Source: Spirochaetota bacterium (GTDB taxonomy: Bacteria; Spirochaetota; UBA4802; UBA5550). Taken from it: DNA of 53,110 nucleotides. Location: contig QKCL01000032.1 of the NCBI GenBank assembly GCA_003246895.1, positions 1-53,110 on the forward strand, read 5' to 3'. Numbering within the stretch: the stretch's first letter is position 1; the number at the start of each line of letters is the position of its first letter. Below, one piece after another: positions 33,001-41,273 of this stretch. The position numbers were made by a program, and so were the translations under genes. The notes below the pieces were generated by a model. It did no database searches. It was not told the origin of the DNA and was given only the letters and a program-made list of their open reading frames with translations.

Positions 33001-35814
33001 TCATGTCAGTGCCCTTTCCAGGGCACCGATGAGGTCATCTACCTGATAGGGTTTGTGGAGGAATACAATGCTTTCCAGCTCAGAAAATCTGCCTGCAATA
33101 TCAACTTCGCTGTAGCCGCTGCTGATTATGATCGGTACATGTGCTGAGACTTTCATAATTTCAGCAATTGCCTCATCTCCGTCAAGTTCAGGCATGGTCA
33201 TATCCATTATTATTGCTGAAATTTCATCTTTTTTTTCTTTGAAGAGGTTCACTGCCTCCCGGCCGTCTGATGCTGTGATGGTTTTGTAGCCTGCCAGGTT
33301 CAGAATTTTTACTGCAAGGTCTCTGATATGTTTTTCATCATCAGCCACAAGTATCGTGCTGCTGCCGTTATTTATCATGGTGCCTGATCTTGAGGGCAGT
33401 CCGGTGATCTCCTCCATCTCTGGCTGTGTGGTAACCGGCATAAAAAGTTTGAATTCCGTTCCGGCGCCTTCCCGGCTTGTGACTTCCAGAGCGCCGTTGT
33501 GGCTTTTAACTATTCCCTGAACTGCGGCAAGACCAAGGCCGCGGCCGGCAAATTTGGTGCTGAAGAATGGATCAAATATTCTGCTGATATTTTCATCAGA
33601 TATACCGGAACCGTTATCTGAAACGGATATGTATACATAATCTCCTTCCAATATTTCATATTCAGCTTTCAGCCTTTCGATGTCTTCCGGTGCCATCTTA
33701 TATCTTCCGGCGGTGATCAGAATTTTTCCAGGTTTGTCCATGAGTGAATCGGAAGAGTTTGAAATAATATTCATGAGAATCTGCTTAATCTGCGTGATAT
33801 CACCTGCAAATGGAGGTATATCTTCTTCAAGGCTGAAGATTATTTCGGCTTTTTTTGAAACTGAAACCCCTATGAGACTTTCCATCTGCCTGATCAATTC
33901 ATCTATCTTTATGGGTTTAAAAATGAATGTTCCTCTTCCTGAATATGCAAGCATTTGGCCGGTCAGTTCTGTTGCCCTCATTGCAGATTTTTTTATTTCG
34001 TAGAGCTCATCAAGAAATTTTGAATTTGAAGGAAGCAAATCTATAAGCAGGTCCGCATTCCCGAGAATTCCCTGGAGTATATTGTTGAAATCGTGGGCAA
34101 TGCCGCCGGCAAGAATACCGAGGCTTTCAAGTTTCTGGGCCTGCTGCATTTTCTTTTCTATCTTAAGTTTGTTTTCTTCTGTGTTTTTCTGGTCTGTTAT
34201 ATCTGTGATGGATCCGGAGATCCGGATGGGTTTGTTGTTCTTGTCACGTTCGGAAATTTTCCCCCTTGACAGCATCCATCTGTATGAGCCGTCTGGCAGG
34301 GAAAATCGGTACTCTGTCATGTAATATTCACTCTCACCGTTAAGGTGCATTTCTGTGGCCCTGTTTATTTTTCCAATATCCTCACGGTGTATACGTCCAA
34401 ACCAGTTCTTTTCGGGATTTTCAATTAAACTGCTTTCAAATCCCAGTAGCTCACTCATGCTTCTGTTCAGTGTCATCATGTTTGACTGCAGGTCAAAGTC
34501 CCAGAGGCCTATGACACCGTTTTTGGTCGCGATGTCCAGCCTGTCCCACATCTTTTTCAGTTCCCTCTCTGCCTTGAACCGTTCTGTTTCATCACGTCCT
34601 GTAAGAAATATTAGTTCAAGATCCCTGTAGCCTATGCCTGTCCAGCTGATTGTTCGTATATCTCCAGATCTGGTTTTCATGCGGTTAACATGGGTTATGG
34701 GAACTTTACTGTCCGGTATACTCCTGTAGAATTTCATTGAATCATGGGCATCTTCCGGGCATGTTATCTCATATGGGCCCATTTCAAATATTTCTTCCTG
34801 TGACCATTTGAGTATTTTAGTCCATGCTGGATTTATCTGTTTTATGTTGCCGTCAAGGTCACTGATCATGAGCATGTCAGCTGAGTTGTTGAAAAGAAGA
34901 TCTCTTTCAAACTGGGATGATTTCAGTTTGGAAATATCCTCAATGAATATTGTGAAGAGTTTTTCTCCTGTAAAACTGTCTCTTGTACACAGCGCCTGAA
35001 CGTTAACAGGAATTATTTTTTTATGAATAGACAGAGCATTTTCATTGGAGAATGAAAGAATACGGTCTGTCTCAGTCAGGGATAGAATGGATTCAGCGAC
35101 TGAAATATTCTCAAAGAAATTATTAAGGACATCCTGGTTTACCTGGTCCTCAAATTTTTCGGGAAGTTCAAAAATTGTTCTGAACTTGTCATTTATATTA
35201 AGTATTTCACCCTTGTGTGTGAACTGTATTATCCCGAAAGGTGCTTTTTCGAATATATTTCTGTATTTGTATTCACTGATCTGGAGTTTAATGTTGGATT
35301 CTTCTATGATGATCTGGTTTTCACTCAGTTCATCCATCATTGCCGCAAGTTCTTCGTTTTGTGCTTCCGCCTCTTCGTAAAGAGCTTCCAGTTCTTCATT
35401 CTTTTTCTGTATCTCTTCTTCAGTTTCCTTTAACCTGTTTATATCAAGGAGAACTCCTGAAATTTTTCTGCCATGACCAAAAAATCCCTCATCAGCCCCG
35501 CCTGTCAGATAAATCCAGAATGGCTTGCCGTCTTTTTTCAGCAGCTGAATTTCTGTTCTTAATATGGTTTTTTCGTTAAGTGACTGGAGGACATTAGTAG
35601 AAAATCTCCTGATATATTCCGGAGAGCATAGTTCAGCAAGGGGCATTCTTCCGGATGATTCAGGGCCATATCCAAGGAGAAATATGAATTCATCTTCAAA
35701 TGTAAATTCATCGTCCTTAAGGTTATAACTCCATAGTCCCAGGTATGATGAATTCCGTGCTGTGGAAGTTTTAAGCTGATGTATTTTTTTTACTGTTTCA
35801 ACAAACTTCCTCAT
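33001..35814 (-). CDS. PAS-domain hybrid histidine kinase
   Basis: A 937-residue cytoplasmic sensor without membrane helices. Four PAS-like domains cover about 22-125, 185-290, 305-415 and 425-550, with a Glu-rich coiled coil at 130-180. The kinase core has the phosphoacceptor H574 in GGIAHDFNNILQG, an N-box and G-boxes (MNIISNSSDSL, SVSDNGSGIS, GRGLGLAAVQGI). A receiver domain ends the chain with the phospho-acceptor D871 in IIMDMTMPELDGDE. The HDFNN-type kinase often works without a separate DNA-binding partner nearby. It lies 15 bases downstream of the YgiT-type zinc-finger gene, probably in one transcript. AGGA lies eight bases upstream of the start. Confidence 0.93.
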   Translation of the reverse strand: MRKFVETVKKIHQLKTSTARNSSYLGLWSYNLKDDEFTFEDEFIFLLGYGPESSGRMPLAELCSPEYIRRFSTNVLQSLNEKTILRTEIQLLKKDGKPFWIYLTGGADEGFFGHGRKISGVLLDINRLKETEEEIQKKNEELEALYEEAEAQNEELAAMMDELSENQIIIEESNIKLQISEYKYRNIFEKAPFGIIQFTHKGEILNINDKFRTIFELPEKFEDQVNQDVLNNFFENISVAESILSLTETDRILSFSNENALSIHKKIIPVNVQALCTRDSFTGEKLFTIFIEDISKLKSSQFERDLLFNNSADMLMISDLDGNIKQINPAWTKILKWSQEEIFEMGPYEITCPEDAHDSMKFYRSIPDSKVPITHVNRMKTRSGDIRTISWTGIGYRDLELIFLTGRDETERFKAERELKKMWDRLDIATKNGVIGLWDFDLQSNMMTLNRSMSELLGFESSLIENPEKNWFGRIHREDIGKINRATEMHLNGESEYYMTEYRFSLPDGSYRWMLSRGKISERDKNNKPIRISGSITDITDQKNTEENKLKIEKKMQQAQKLESLGILAGGIAHDFNNILQGILGNADLLIDLLPSNSKFLDELYEIKKSAMRATELTGQMLAYSGRGTFIFKPIKIDELIRQMESLIGVSVSKKAEIIFSLEEDIPPFAGDITQIKQILMNIISNSSDSLMDKPGKILITAGRYKMAPEDIERLKAEYEILEGDYVYISVSDNGSGISDENISRIFDPFFSTKFAGRGLGLAAVQGIVKSHNGALEVTSREGAGTEFKLFMPVTTQPEMEEITGLPSRSGTMINNGSSTILVADDEKHIRDLAVKILNLAGYKTITASDGREAVNLFKEKKDEISAIIMDMTMPELDGDEAIAEIMKVSAHVPIIISSGYSEVDIAGRFSELESIVFLHKPYQVDDLIGALERALT

Positions 35815-35829
35815 ATCTTATCCTGAAAA

Positions 35830-36063
35830 TCAATAGTCGTACAGATTAACCGATGCCTGACCTGTTACAATTTCATTTGAGTCTCTTTCAATATTATTTA
35901 CAAGTCTCTGAATTTTGGACATTGTCTCTTCAGAAAAAGTAACCTCATCACACCTCATGCATTTAAAGGCAGGTATGTTTTCCAGTATGAATGAAAAATT
36001 TTTCTTGCTAGTTCTATATGTACTTTTCCCTTCAATAAGAACACCGCCGCATTTGCATTGCAT
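35830..36063 (-). CDS. YgiT-type zinc-finger protein (orphan)
   Basis: A 77-residue protein with the YgiT-type pattern: an early C-x-C pair (MQCKCGG), NIPAFKCMRCDEVTFSEE with a CxxC pair, and an amphipathic C-terminal helix. Such domains form the N-terminus of MqsA-like antitoxins or occur alone beside small toxins. No toxin gene flanks it. The start is the ATG at 36063 with AGGAG seven bases upstream; the open frame to 36099 lacks a ribosome site. The hybrid kinase gene follows at 15 bases. Confidence 0.7.
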   Translation of the reverse strand: MQCKCGGVLIEGKSTYRTSKKNFSFILENIPAFKCMRCDEVTFSEETMSKIQRLVNNIERDSNEIVTGQASVNLYDY

Positions 36064-36293
36064 AATCTGCTCCTTACTATTCAATATAATAACTATCACT
36101 AAAAACGTAATATTTTTAAGTAAATTATCTTAAATTTAATATGAAAATAAACAAGCTAAATTTAGAATTATACAGGAATTGTCGGTTAAGATTTATATTT
36201 TACTATATTTAACATGTCCAGGGTGATAGTATTACAGTGAAGGATAAATGACAGTAATTCCAGAATATAAGTTCATTATTAGGAGAGGTTCAA

Positions 36294-36752
36294 ATGAGAA
36301 AAATACATGAATTGCTTTTGTCTGTTATTTTTGTTGTGGTCTTTGATGCAGGAGCGTCTGCCGCTTCACAGCGGGTAAATACTTTCTATGTGCCGGCATA
36401 TTCTTCAATTTTTCACAGTGACCTGAAGTGGAATTTTAATCTGTCAATTACTCTGAGCATACATAATATAGATTTGAAAAATAAGATCAGGATAATATCC
36501 ATTGATTACTATGATAAAAAAGGAAAACTGATTCACAGGTACCTGGATAAAGCGGGAATGACCCTTCTTCCACTTGAAACACACAATATTGGTATAAAGG
36601 AGACTGATAACAGGGGAGGTATAGGTGGAAATTTTATTGTAAGGTGGAATTCTGATAAAAATGTAAACACTCCTGTCATTGAGTCAATCATGATAGGGAC
36701 AAGGGGATCTCAGGGGATTTCATTTGTTTCAAGGGGGGTTGCTGTTAATTAG
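36294..36752 (+). CDS. DUF3124 exported protein
   Basis: A 152-residue protein with a signal peptide (about 1-24, ending ...GASAAS) and a beta-rich DUF3124 domain: FYVPAYSSIFHSDLKWNFNL, SIDYYDKKGKLIHRYLDKAG, and the C-terminal VIESIMIGTRGSQGISFVSRG. Function of the family is unknown; it is periplasmic or surface-exposed by its signal. AGGAGAGG precedes ATG. It stands alone in its transcription unit. Confidence 0.85.
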   Translation: MRKIHELLLSVIFVVVFDAGASAASQRVNTFYVPAYSSIFHSDLKWNFNLSITLSIHNIDLKNKIRIISIDYYDKKGKLIHRYLDKAGMTLLPLETHNIGIKETDNRGGIGGNFIVRWNSDKNVNTPVIESIMIGTRGSQGISFVSRGVAVN

Positions 36753-36919
36753 TAAAGCCGGAAATTTCCTGGAATATATTCATGATTAGCATTTTGAAAA
36801 TTGTTTCTCCCTCAAATTTCCCTTATATTAATTCATCAGGATTCTATTATGAATGTTTTTTATGTATTTTTCTGTTTTGCTGGTGTAGCGGATTTCTGCA
36901 TTTTTGAAGGAGAGTTATT

Positions 36920-38059
36920 ATGAAAAGGTTAAGTTTTCTGGCGGCGGTTATCCTTCTTTCTTTGTTGACTTCACCAGCCTTCAGTAATGATAAACTCCGG
37001 GTCGGGGTTGTGGAATTCGTGGAAAAAAATAACATAGGACTGGAAAATTCAGGGAAAATAATTCCGGAAATACTGGTAACACATTTAAAAAATATAGGTG
37101 TATACAGCCTGTCTGAGCGCATTCTTTTAAAGAAGGCATTACAGGAGCAGGAATTTCAGATGACAGGTATTGTAAGCGGTGAAACAGCTGTGAAACTGGG
37201 GAAAATATATGGCCTCAAGGCCATCATTACCGGTACAGCTGTAAAAATCGGAAATAAAACTACCATCAGCGGAAGAATAATAAATGCTGAAAATGCGGAC
37301 ATCATCAGTTCAGGTACAGTAACTTTTAACAATATAGAAGACCTGGAATCCAATCTGGAACAGCTTGCATTCCTTCTTTCCGGTTATTCAAAAGACGCCT
37401 ACAATAAGGTACAGTTTGAAAAGAAACTTATCAGAAGCCGGTATGGAGTGCGTCTCGGGCTTGGTTACGGATTCAGTCACACAGACGATAAAGATTCTTC
37501 TTCAGCAAAGGAATACATGCTTGGCCTTTACTTTCACTCCAGGTATTTTGACGGAGAAGTTCTTGCCAGTCCTCCTCCTGCTGATATCTCTGGAGTTACC
37601 GGATATGTAAGTGTAAACCCCTTTGTCCATTTCGGTTTTGCAGTTGGGCTTTCTTATTTTTCCGACAGTATCAATAAAAATAACAACGCAGGGTCAAGTC
37701 CCGATGATTTCAGCATACAGGCGGATACAGTAAGCCTTTTGTACGGCATTACATACCGTGCCACTTCCAAAATCAGGGCATCTATTCTTCTTGGATATGT
37801 CCTCTCCGGAACCTATGAGTGCTATAAGGATGGTCATAATTATAACTATGAGGCAAAGAAGGAGTTTAAGTTTCCGGGCTCATCCTATCTGATATCGCTT
37901 GAGTATTTTTTCAATGAATCCTTTTCAGTGATGTTCACAATTCTCGGTGGAGGGGCAACAGGCGAACCTGACGCGCAGACAAGCACATATACACAGGAAG
38001 ATTTTTATATTGAAAGTCAGGTTTTCTATCTTTCATGCAGTTATGGATTTTCCCTGTAG
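36920..38059 (+). CDS. CsgG/FlgO-like N-terminal domain fused to a beta-barrel
   Basis: A 379-residue exported protein (signal about 1-22). Residues 25-155 resemble the CsgG/FlgO assembly domain: DKLRVGVVEFVEKNNIGL, ILVTHLKNIGVYSLSER, GKIYGLKAIITGTAVKIGNK. Residues about 170-379 are outer-membrane-like beta strands (YGVRLGLGYGFSHTDD, VSLLYGITYRATSKI, YLISLEYFFNESFSVMF), ending in an aromatic-hydrophobic strand. CsgG-like domains bind or export envelope proteins; the fusion suggests an anchored version. A strong AAGGAGAG site precedes ATG. Confidence 0.75.
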   Translation: MKRLSFLAAVILLSLLTSPAFSNDKLRVGVVEFVEKNNIGLENSGKIIPEILVTHLKNIGVYSLSERILLKKALQEQEFQMTGIVSGETAVKLGKIYGLKAIITGTAVKIGNKTTISGRIINAENADIISSGTVTFNNIEDLESNLEQLAFLLSGYSKDAYNKVQFEKKLIRSRYGVRLGLGYGFSHTDDKDSSSAKEYMLGLYFHSRYFDGEVLASPPPADISGVTGYVSVNPFVHFGFAVGLSYFSDSINKNNNAGSSPDDFSIQADTVSLLYGITYRATSKIRASILLGYVLSGTYECYKDGHNYNYEAKKEFKFPGSSYLISLEYFFNESFSVMFTILGGGATGEPDAQTSTYTQEDFYIESQVFYLSCSYGFSL

Positions 38060-38379
38060 TCAGTGAGCAGTAATCAGATCTGTTTAATTATGGAATGATT
38101 ATTGCTGTTAGATTACATAAAGTCCGTGAATTATGTTTATGCTGTTTGTAGTGTAATTAATGTTATTCAAGCTCCGGAAGTTTAATGACTTTTTTCCTCT
38201 TTTACATCTTACCGGTTTCTCCTCCATAAATGTTATCAGTTTGTTAAAAAAAAACTATTCCATTGTGTCGTAAAATTTTTTTGAGGACGTTCAATGTACA
38301 TGCATATAAAATTGTTTAGAATTTTAGTGAAGTAATGGTACAATATAGTGGTTTTGATAGCAGCAGGTAATATAATTAT
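38060..38379 (+). other. Intergenic region before bacteriohemerythrin
   Basis: About 320 AT-rich bases without a gene. A promoter-like pair is present (38281-38310, listed separately). No clear terminator for the preceding gene is seen. Confidence 0.5.
38281..38310 (+). promoter_or_regulatory. Putative hemerythrin promoter
   Basis: TTGAGG, 18 bases, TATAAA, leaving a leader of about 60 bases before the ATG. Moderate match. Confidence 0.35.
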
Positions 38380-38757
38380 ATGTCTTTCATGAATTTCACC
38401 CCGGAAATTAATGTAAATAATGAGTCTCTCAATGAGCAGCACAGAAGAATATTCAAGACACTGAATATTCTCTTCAGGTCTATTTCCCGTAATGAATCAT
38501 CCTCAGATATCAGAACCCTGTTTGAGAATTTTGTATGTAATTTTTTGAGACACACAATATACGAAGAAAAAATAATAAACAATATGCCTGATCCGTTATG
38601 TGAAAACCATATTGATGATCATGCCATGTTCCTGGGCAGAATGACCGGATACATGGAGTCATTTGAGAATGAAGAATATGTTTCATATTCAGTAATGCTG
38701 AATTTTATCAATAACTGGTTTATCAATCATATAATAACCTTTGATCAGTCCATATAG
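38380..38757 (+). CDS. Bacteriohemerythrin
   Basis: A 125-residue four-helix protein. All seven di-iron ligands are present in register: H21 (NEQH), H58 and E62 (RHTIYEE), H77 and H81 (HIDDH), H117 and D122 (NHIITFD). It should bind O2 reversibly in the cytoplasm, for sensing, storage or delivery. The ribosome site is weak, with AGG about 13 bases before ATG. It is single-domain, with no fused signalling domain. Confidence 0.9.
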   Translation: MSFMNFTPEINVNNESLNEQHRRIFKTLNILFRSISRNESSSDIRTLFENFVCNFLRHTIYEEKIINNMPDPLCENHIDDHAMFLGRMTGYMESFENEEYVSYSVMLNFINNWFINHIITFDQSI

Positions 38758-38850
38758 CACCGGTTCTTTAATATCCTGACAGATAGATTGTTCATTGTAT
38801 ACTGCAGAAAAAGTTTTACTTGAGATCATGAATTTGTTAAGTCTATAACG

Positions 38851-40101
38851 TTATCTGTACCGTACATGGTATATGATCTTGTTCCAGCCGATGTATATAT
38901 CTCCTTCCTTCACAAGACCGCCCTGTGGCCACAAACCAGGCTTCCTCCCTTTTATATATTTTGAAGAAGGGACAGAACTGATTGTCCTGAGCCTGCCTGC
39001 TGTGGATATAATTTTAATGCCGCTGTCATTAAAGAAGACAAGAGTATTCTTCTGTACAAATCCGAATCTGAACCCCTTTGAGCCTGCATGATAATCCTGC
39101 ATGTTTTTACCGGTACGGCGGTTGTAGACCAGTATTTTACCGGTCTTGTTTGACAGCATGTATATGCGTGTTCTGTCCGGGTCAAAAACAGCATGGTATG
39201 TGAGGAGAGGGGTTTGGATGGTCTTTACTTCTCCTGTTTTAAGATCAGCCATATATGCCAGACCTGATTTCCCGCGTTCAGTGTAAACAACAGCAAGGAC
39301 AGAATACGTGAGACTGTCATAATAAAACCGGGCAGGCTCATTGCCCGAAACTTTGTAAGAGATTACCTCTCTTATGCCATTTGATGAAGACTCCAGGATT
39401 TTAAAGAATCTATTTTTTTCATTTTGAGGTGTGCCTGTGCTGTCGAATTTACCGCTTAAACCGGTCACACATAAATATGCAGATTTGCTATCGCCGTCAT
39501 AAAATGTCTCCTTTACTGTTGAAACAGTATATTCTGCATTTTTTCTTCTGATATCGGAATTGACCGGGGAGGGAACTGTCAATGGTCCGTCACTTAAAGT
39601 GAATGCGGAAGTTATGATATTTTTTTTTAAATCCCAGTTTACAATAATATATCTCTTCCAGAGCAGATTGAAAGAATTGTTCCTCTCAATATTCTGTACA
39701 AGCAAAGCGGCGGTTCCGCCTCTATCATCAAAATGGGTGAGTTTTTTTATGGTAAAAGTATAGTTGGCGTTTAACATTAGGCCTTTTACAGTTTTATTAA
39801 TAAGCAGTTCCGGATGGGCGGTAAAATATTCATTTATGGGAACAGTTTTTTCCCTGCGTTCCAGCCTGTTGCTGTCGGTGTAATAGACTGCAGCAGGCCT
39901 GACTGAGTTGGAGAATCCTGAAAATCCAAGGAGTATTTTCTTGTCACTGTCAAAAAATCTGATGTCGCCGTCCTGATAGAAAAATCCGGGTTTTTTCAGA
40001 GCTTCTGAACCGGCATTTAAAAATCCGGCCATGCTGATTTTCTCTGCAAATGCAGATACGGAAAGAGTTAGTATTAATAGCAGAGTCTGTATTGTTTTCA
40101 T
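38851..40101 (-). CDS. Exported beta-propeller-like protein of unknown function
   Basis: A 416-residue protein with a signal peptide (about 1-19, ending SAFA). No family is recognised. The second half has repeated short strands with a propeller look (YYDSLTYSVLAVVYTERGKS, AVFDPDRTRIYMLSNKTGKI, then LVYNRRTGKNM). It may read as a periplasmic or surface protein. It is divergent from the gene preceding the giant protein, so the two could share control in the 134-base gap. Confidence 0.55.
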   Translation of the reverse strand: MKTIQTLLLILTLSVSAFAEKISMAGFLNAGSEALKKPGFFYQDGDIRFFDSDKKILLGFSGFSNSVRPAAVYYTDSNRLERREKTVPINEYFTAHPELLINKTVKGLMLNANYTFTIKKLTHFDDRGGTAALLVQNIERNNSFNLLWKRYIIVNWDLKKNIITSAFTLSDGPLTVPSPVNSDIRRKNAEYTVSTVKETFYDGDSKSAYLCVTGLSGKFDSTGTPQNEKNRFFKILESSSNGIREVISYKVSGNEPARFYYDSLTYSVLAVVYTERGKSGLAYMADLKTGEVKTIQTPLLTYHAVFDPDRTRIYMLSNKTGKILVYNRRTGKNMQDYHAGSKGFRFGFVQKNTLVFFNDSGIKIISTAGRLRTISSVPSSKYIKGRKPGLWPQGGLVKEGDIYIGWNKIIYHVRYR

Positions 40102-40172
40102 TCATTAATTCCTGAAATAAAGATATAGATGATTCATGCCGGTTCTACCGATTAAATATACTATTATTATAT

Positions 40173-40201
40173 TTGAAAGGGTAGAGTAATAAAATTTTAT
40201 T
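40173..40201 (+). promoter_or_regulatory. Putative promoter of the giant-protein operon
   Basis: TTGAAA, 17 bases, TTTATT, in the divergent gap, ending 34 bases before the ATG at 40236. Moderate match. Confidence 0.4.
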
Positions 40202-40235
40202 CAAAATTTTCAGATTTTTTTAACCAAATGAGGAT

Positions 40236-41273
40236 ATGTTTCGTATTCCATGTATGAGACTAAGGCTATACATATCATTAAAAACAGTTGTACTATTTGT
40301 ACTGATAACCGCAGCAGTGACTGTTTCAGGGCAATATCTTTTAATATCCGGCTGGTTTAGTGAAAAACAGGCTCCATGCAGAGTATGCCTGCACTATGAA
40401 GAATCGGCTTCCTGGGAAAGCAAATCTGATTCAGAACTCTGGAACAGCAGGGTAAGGGATTCAGTTCTTTCCGGTACCTCCAGTGAAGTACATGTTAATT
40501 CATTGTGTTCGGAAGAGCTTTTTACTGAGATTAAAGACATTCGGGAAAAAGTATTTTCCATAATTGAAAATCAGAACGCACGCGGGTTTTCGACCTGCCA
40601 GTCACTTTTTTCATTGTCAGTTTTTGAGAAAACATCACTGTTTCTAAACTTCGGCAGTAATGGAAAGATAATATCTGCCATTGAAAGACACATGTCACTT
40701 GGATCATGGGGCATGGACTTTGACCAGAGAGGACTGAGCAGCACTGCACCAGTGGATCGATTAATAAATGCATTATTAAATACCGCCGTAATTGTTCCTT
40801 CAAGTAACCCTCATGAAAAGATAAAGGCAGAGGCCGGAGGATCATCCGGTACATCTGACCGGTACATGAGCAATCTCAAAGTCGGCACCTACCTCTGGGA
40901 CAGAGGAAATATTGACAGTTACAGGCTCTATCTCTACATAAAGGATAATACCTCGGGCATAAGTACAGGTAATAAATATAATACCCCTTCCTTTATGTTT
41001 TTCACCCATTTTTTCAGGTTCCATTATAATTCACACATAACCGCAACACTAAAGATACCTGTCAGATATTCAGCAGCATTGCGTAAATATAAAAGCAGCC
41101 CATGCATTGAATCAGCATTGATGCATAATTCCTCTCCTTCAGACCCCAAAATATCACTAACGGAGTACCTCTATGAATTTGAGAAAAATTATTTTTGCAG
41201 CTATTCCATGCCTGATTCTTGTGTTTTTGCTTGTTATGCCGGACAGGCTTCTCTATGGCGATATACGTTTTAA
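40236..41273 (+). CDS. Exported protein upstream of, and overlapping, the giant gene
   Basis: A 345-residue protein with a hydrophobic N-terminal segment (about 13-38) that is a signal or anchor. No family is recognised. It contains seven or more Cys (ACRVCLHYE-like region early, CSEELF, STCQSLF and others) and is otherwise rich in Ser/Tyr. The AGGA site is only one base from ATG, so the start may be inexact. Its last 101 bases overlap the start of the giant gene in another frame, which is unusual. A frameshift in the tail, or true overlap giving coupled translation, are both possible. Position suggests it is co-expressed with the giant protein. Confidence 0.5.
   Translation: MFRIPCMRLRLYISLKTVVLFVLITAAVTVSGQYLLISGWFSEKQAPCRVCLHYEESASWESKSDSELWNSRVRDSVLSGTSSEVHVNSLCSEELFTEIKDIREKVFSIIENQNARGFSTCQSLFSLSVFEKTSLFLNFGSNGKIISAIERHMSLGSWGMDFDQRGLSSTAPVDRLINALLNTAVIVPSSNPHEKIKAEAGGSSGTSDRYMSNLKVGTYLWDRGNIDSYRLYLYIKDNTSGISTGNKYNTPSFMFFTHFFRFHYNSHITATLKIPVRYSAALRKYKSSPCIESALMHNSSPSDPKISLTEYLYEFEKNYFCSYSMPDSCVFACYAGQASLWRYTF

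Noticed and set aside
35830-36063. Toxin-antitoxin pair around the YgiT-type protein
   Set aside because: No small toxin-like gene lies on either side; the neighbour is a histidine kinase.
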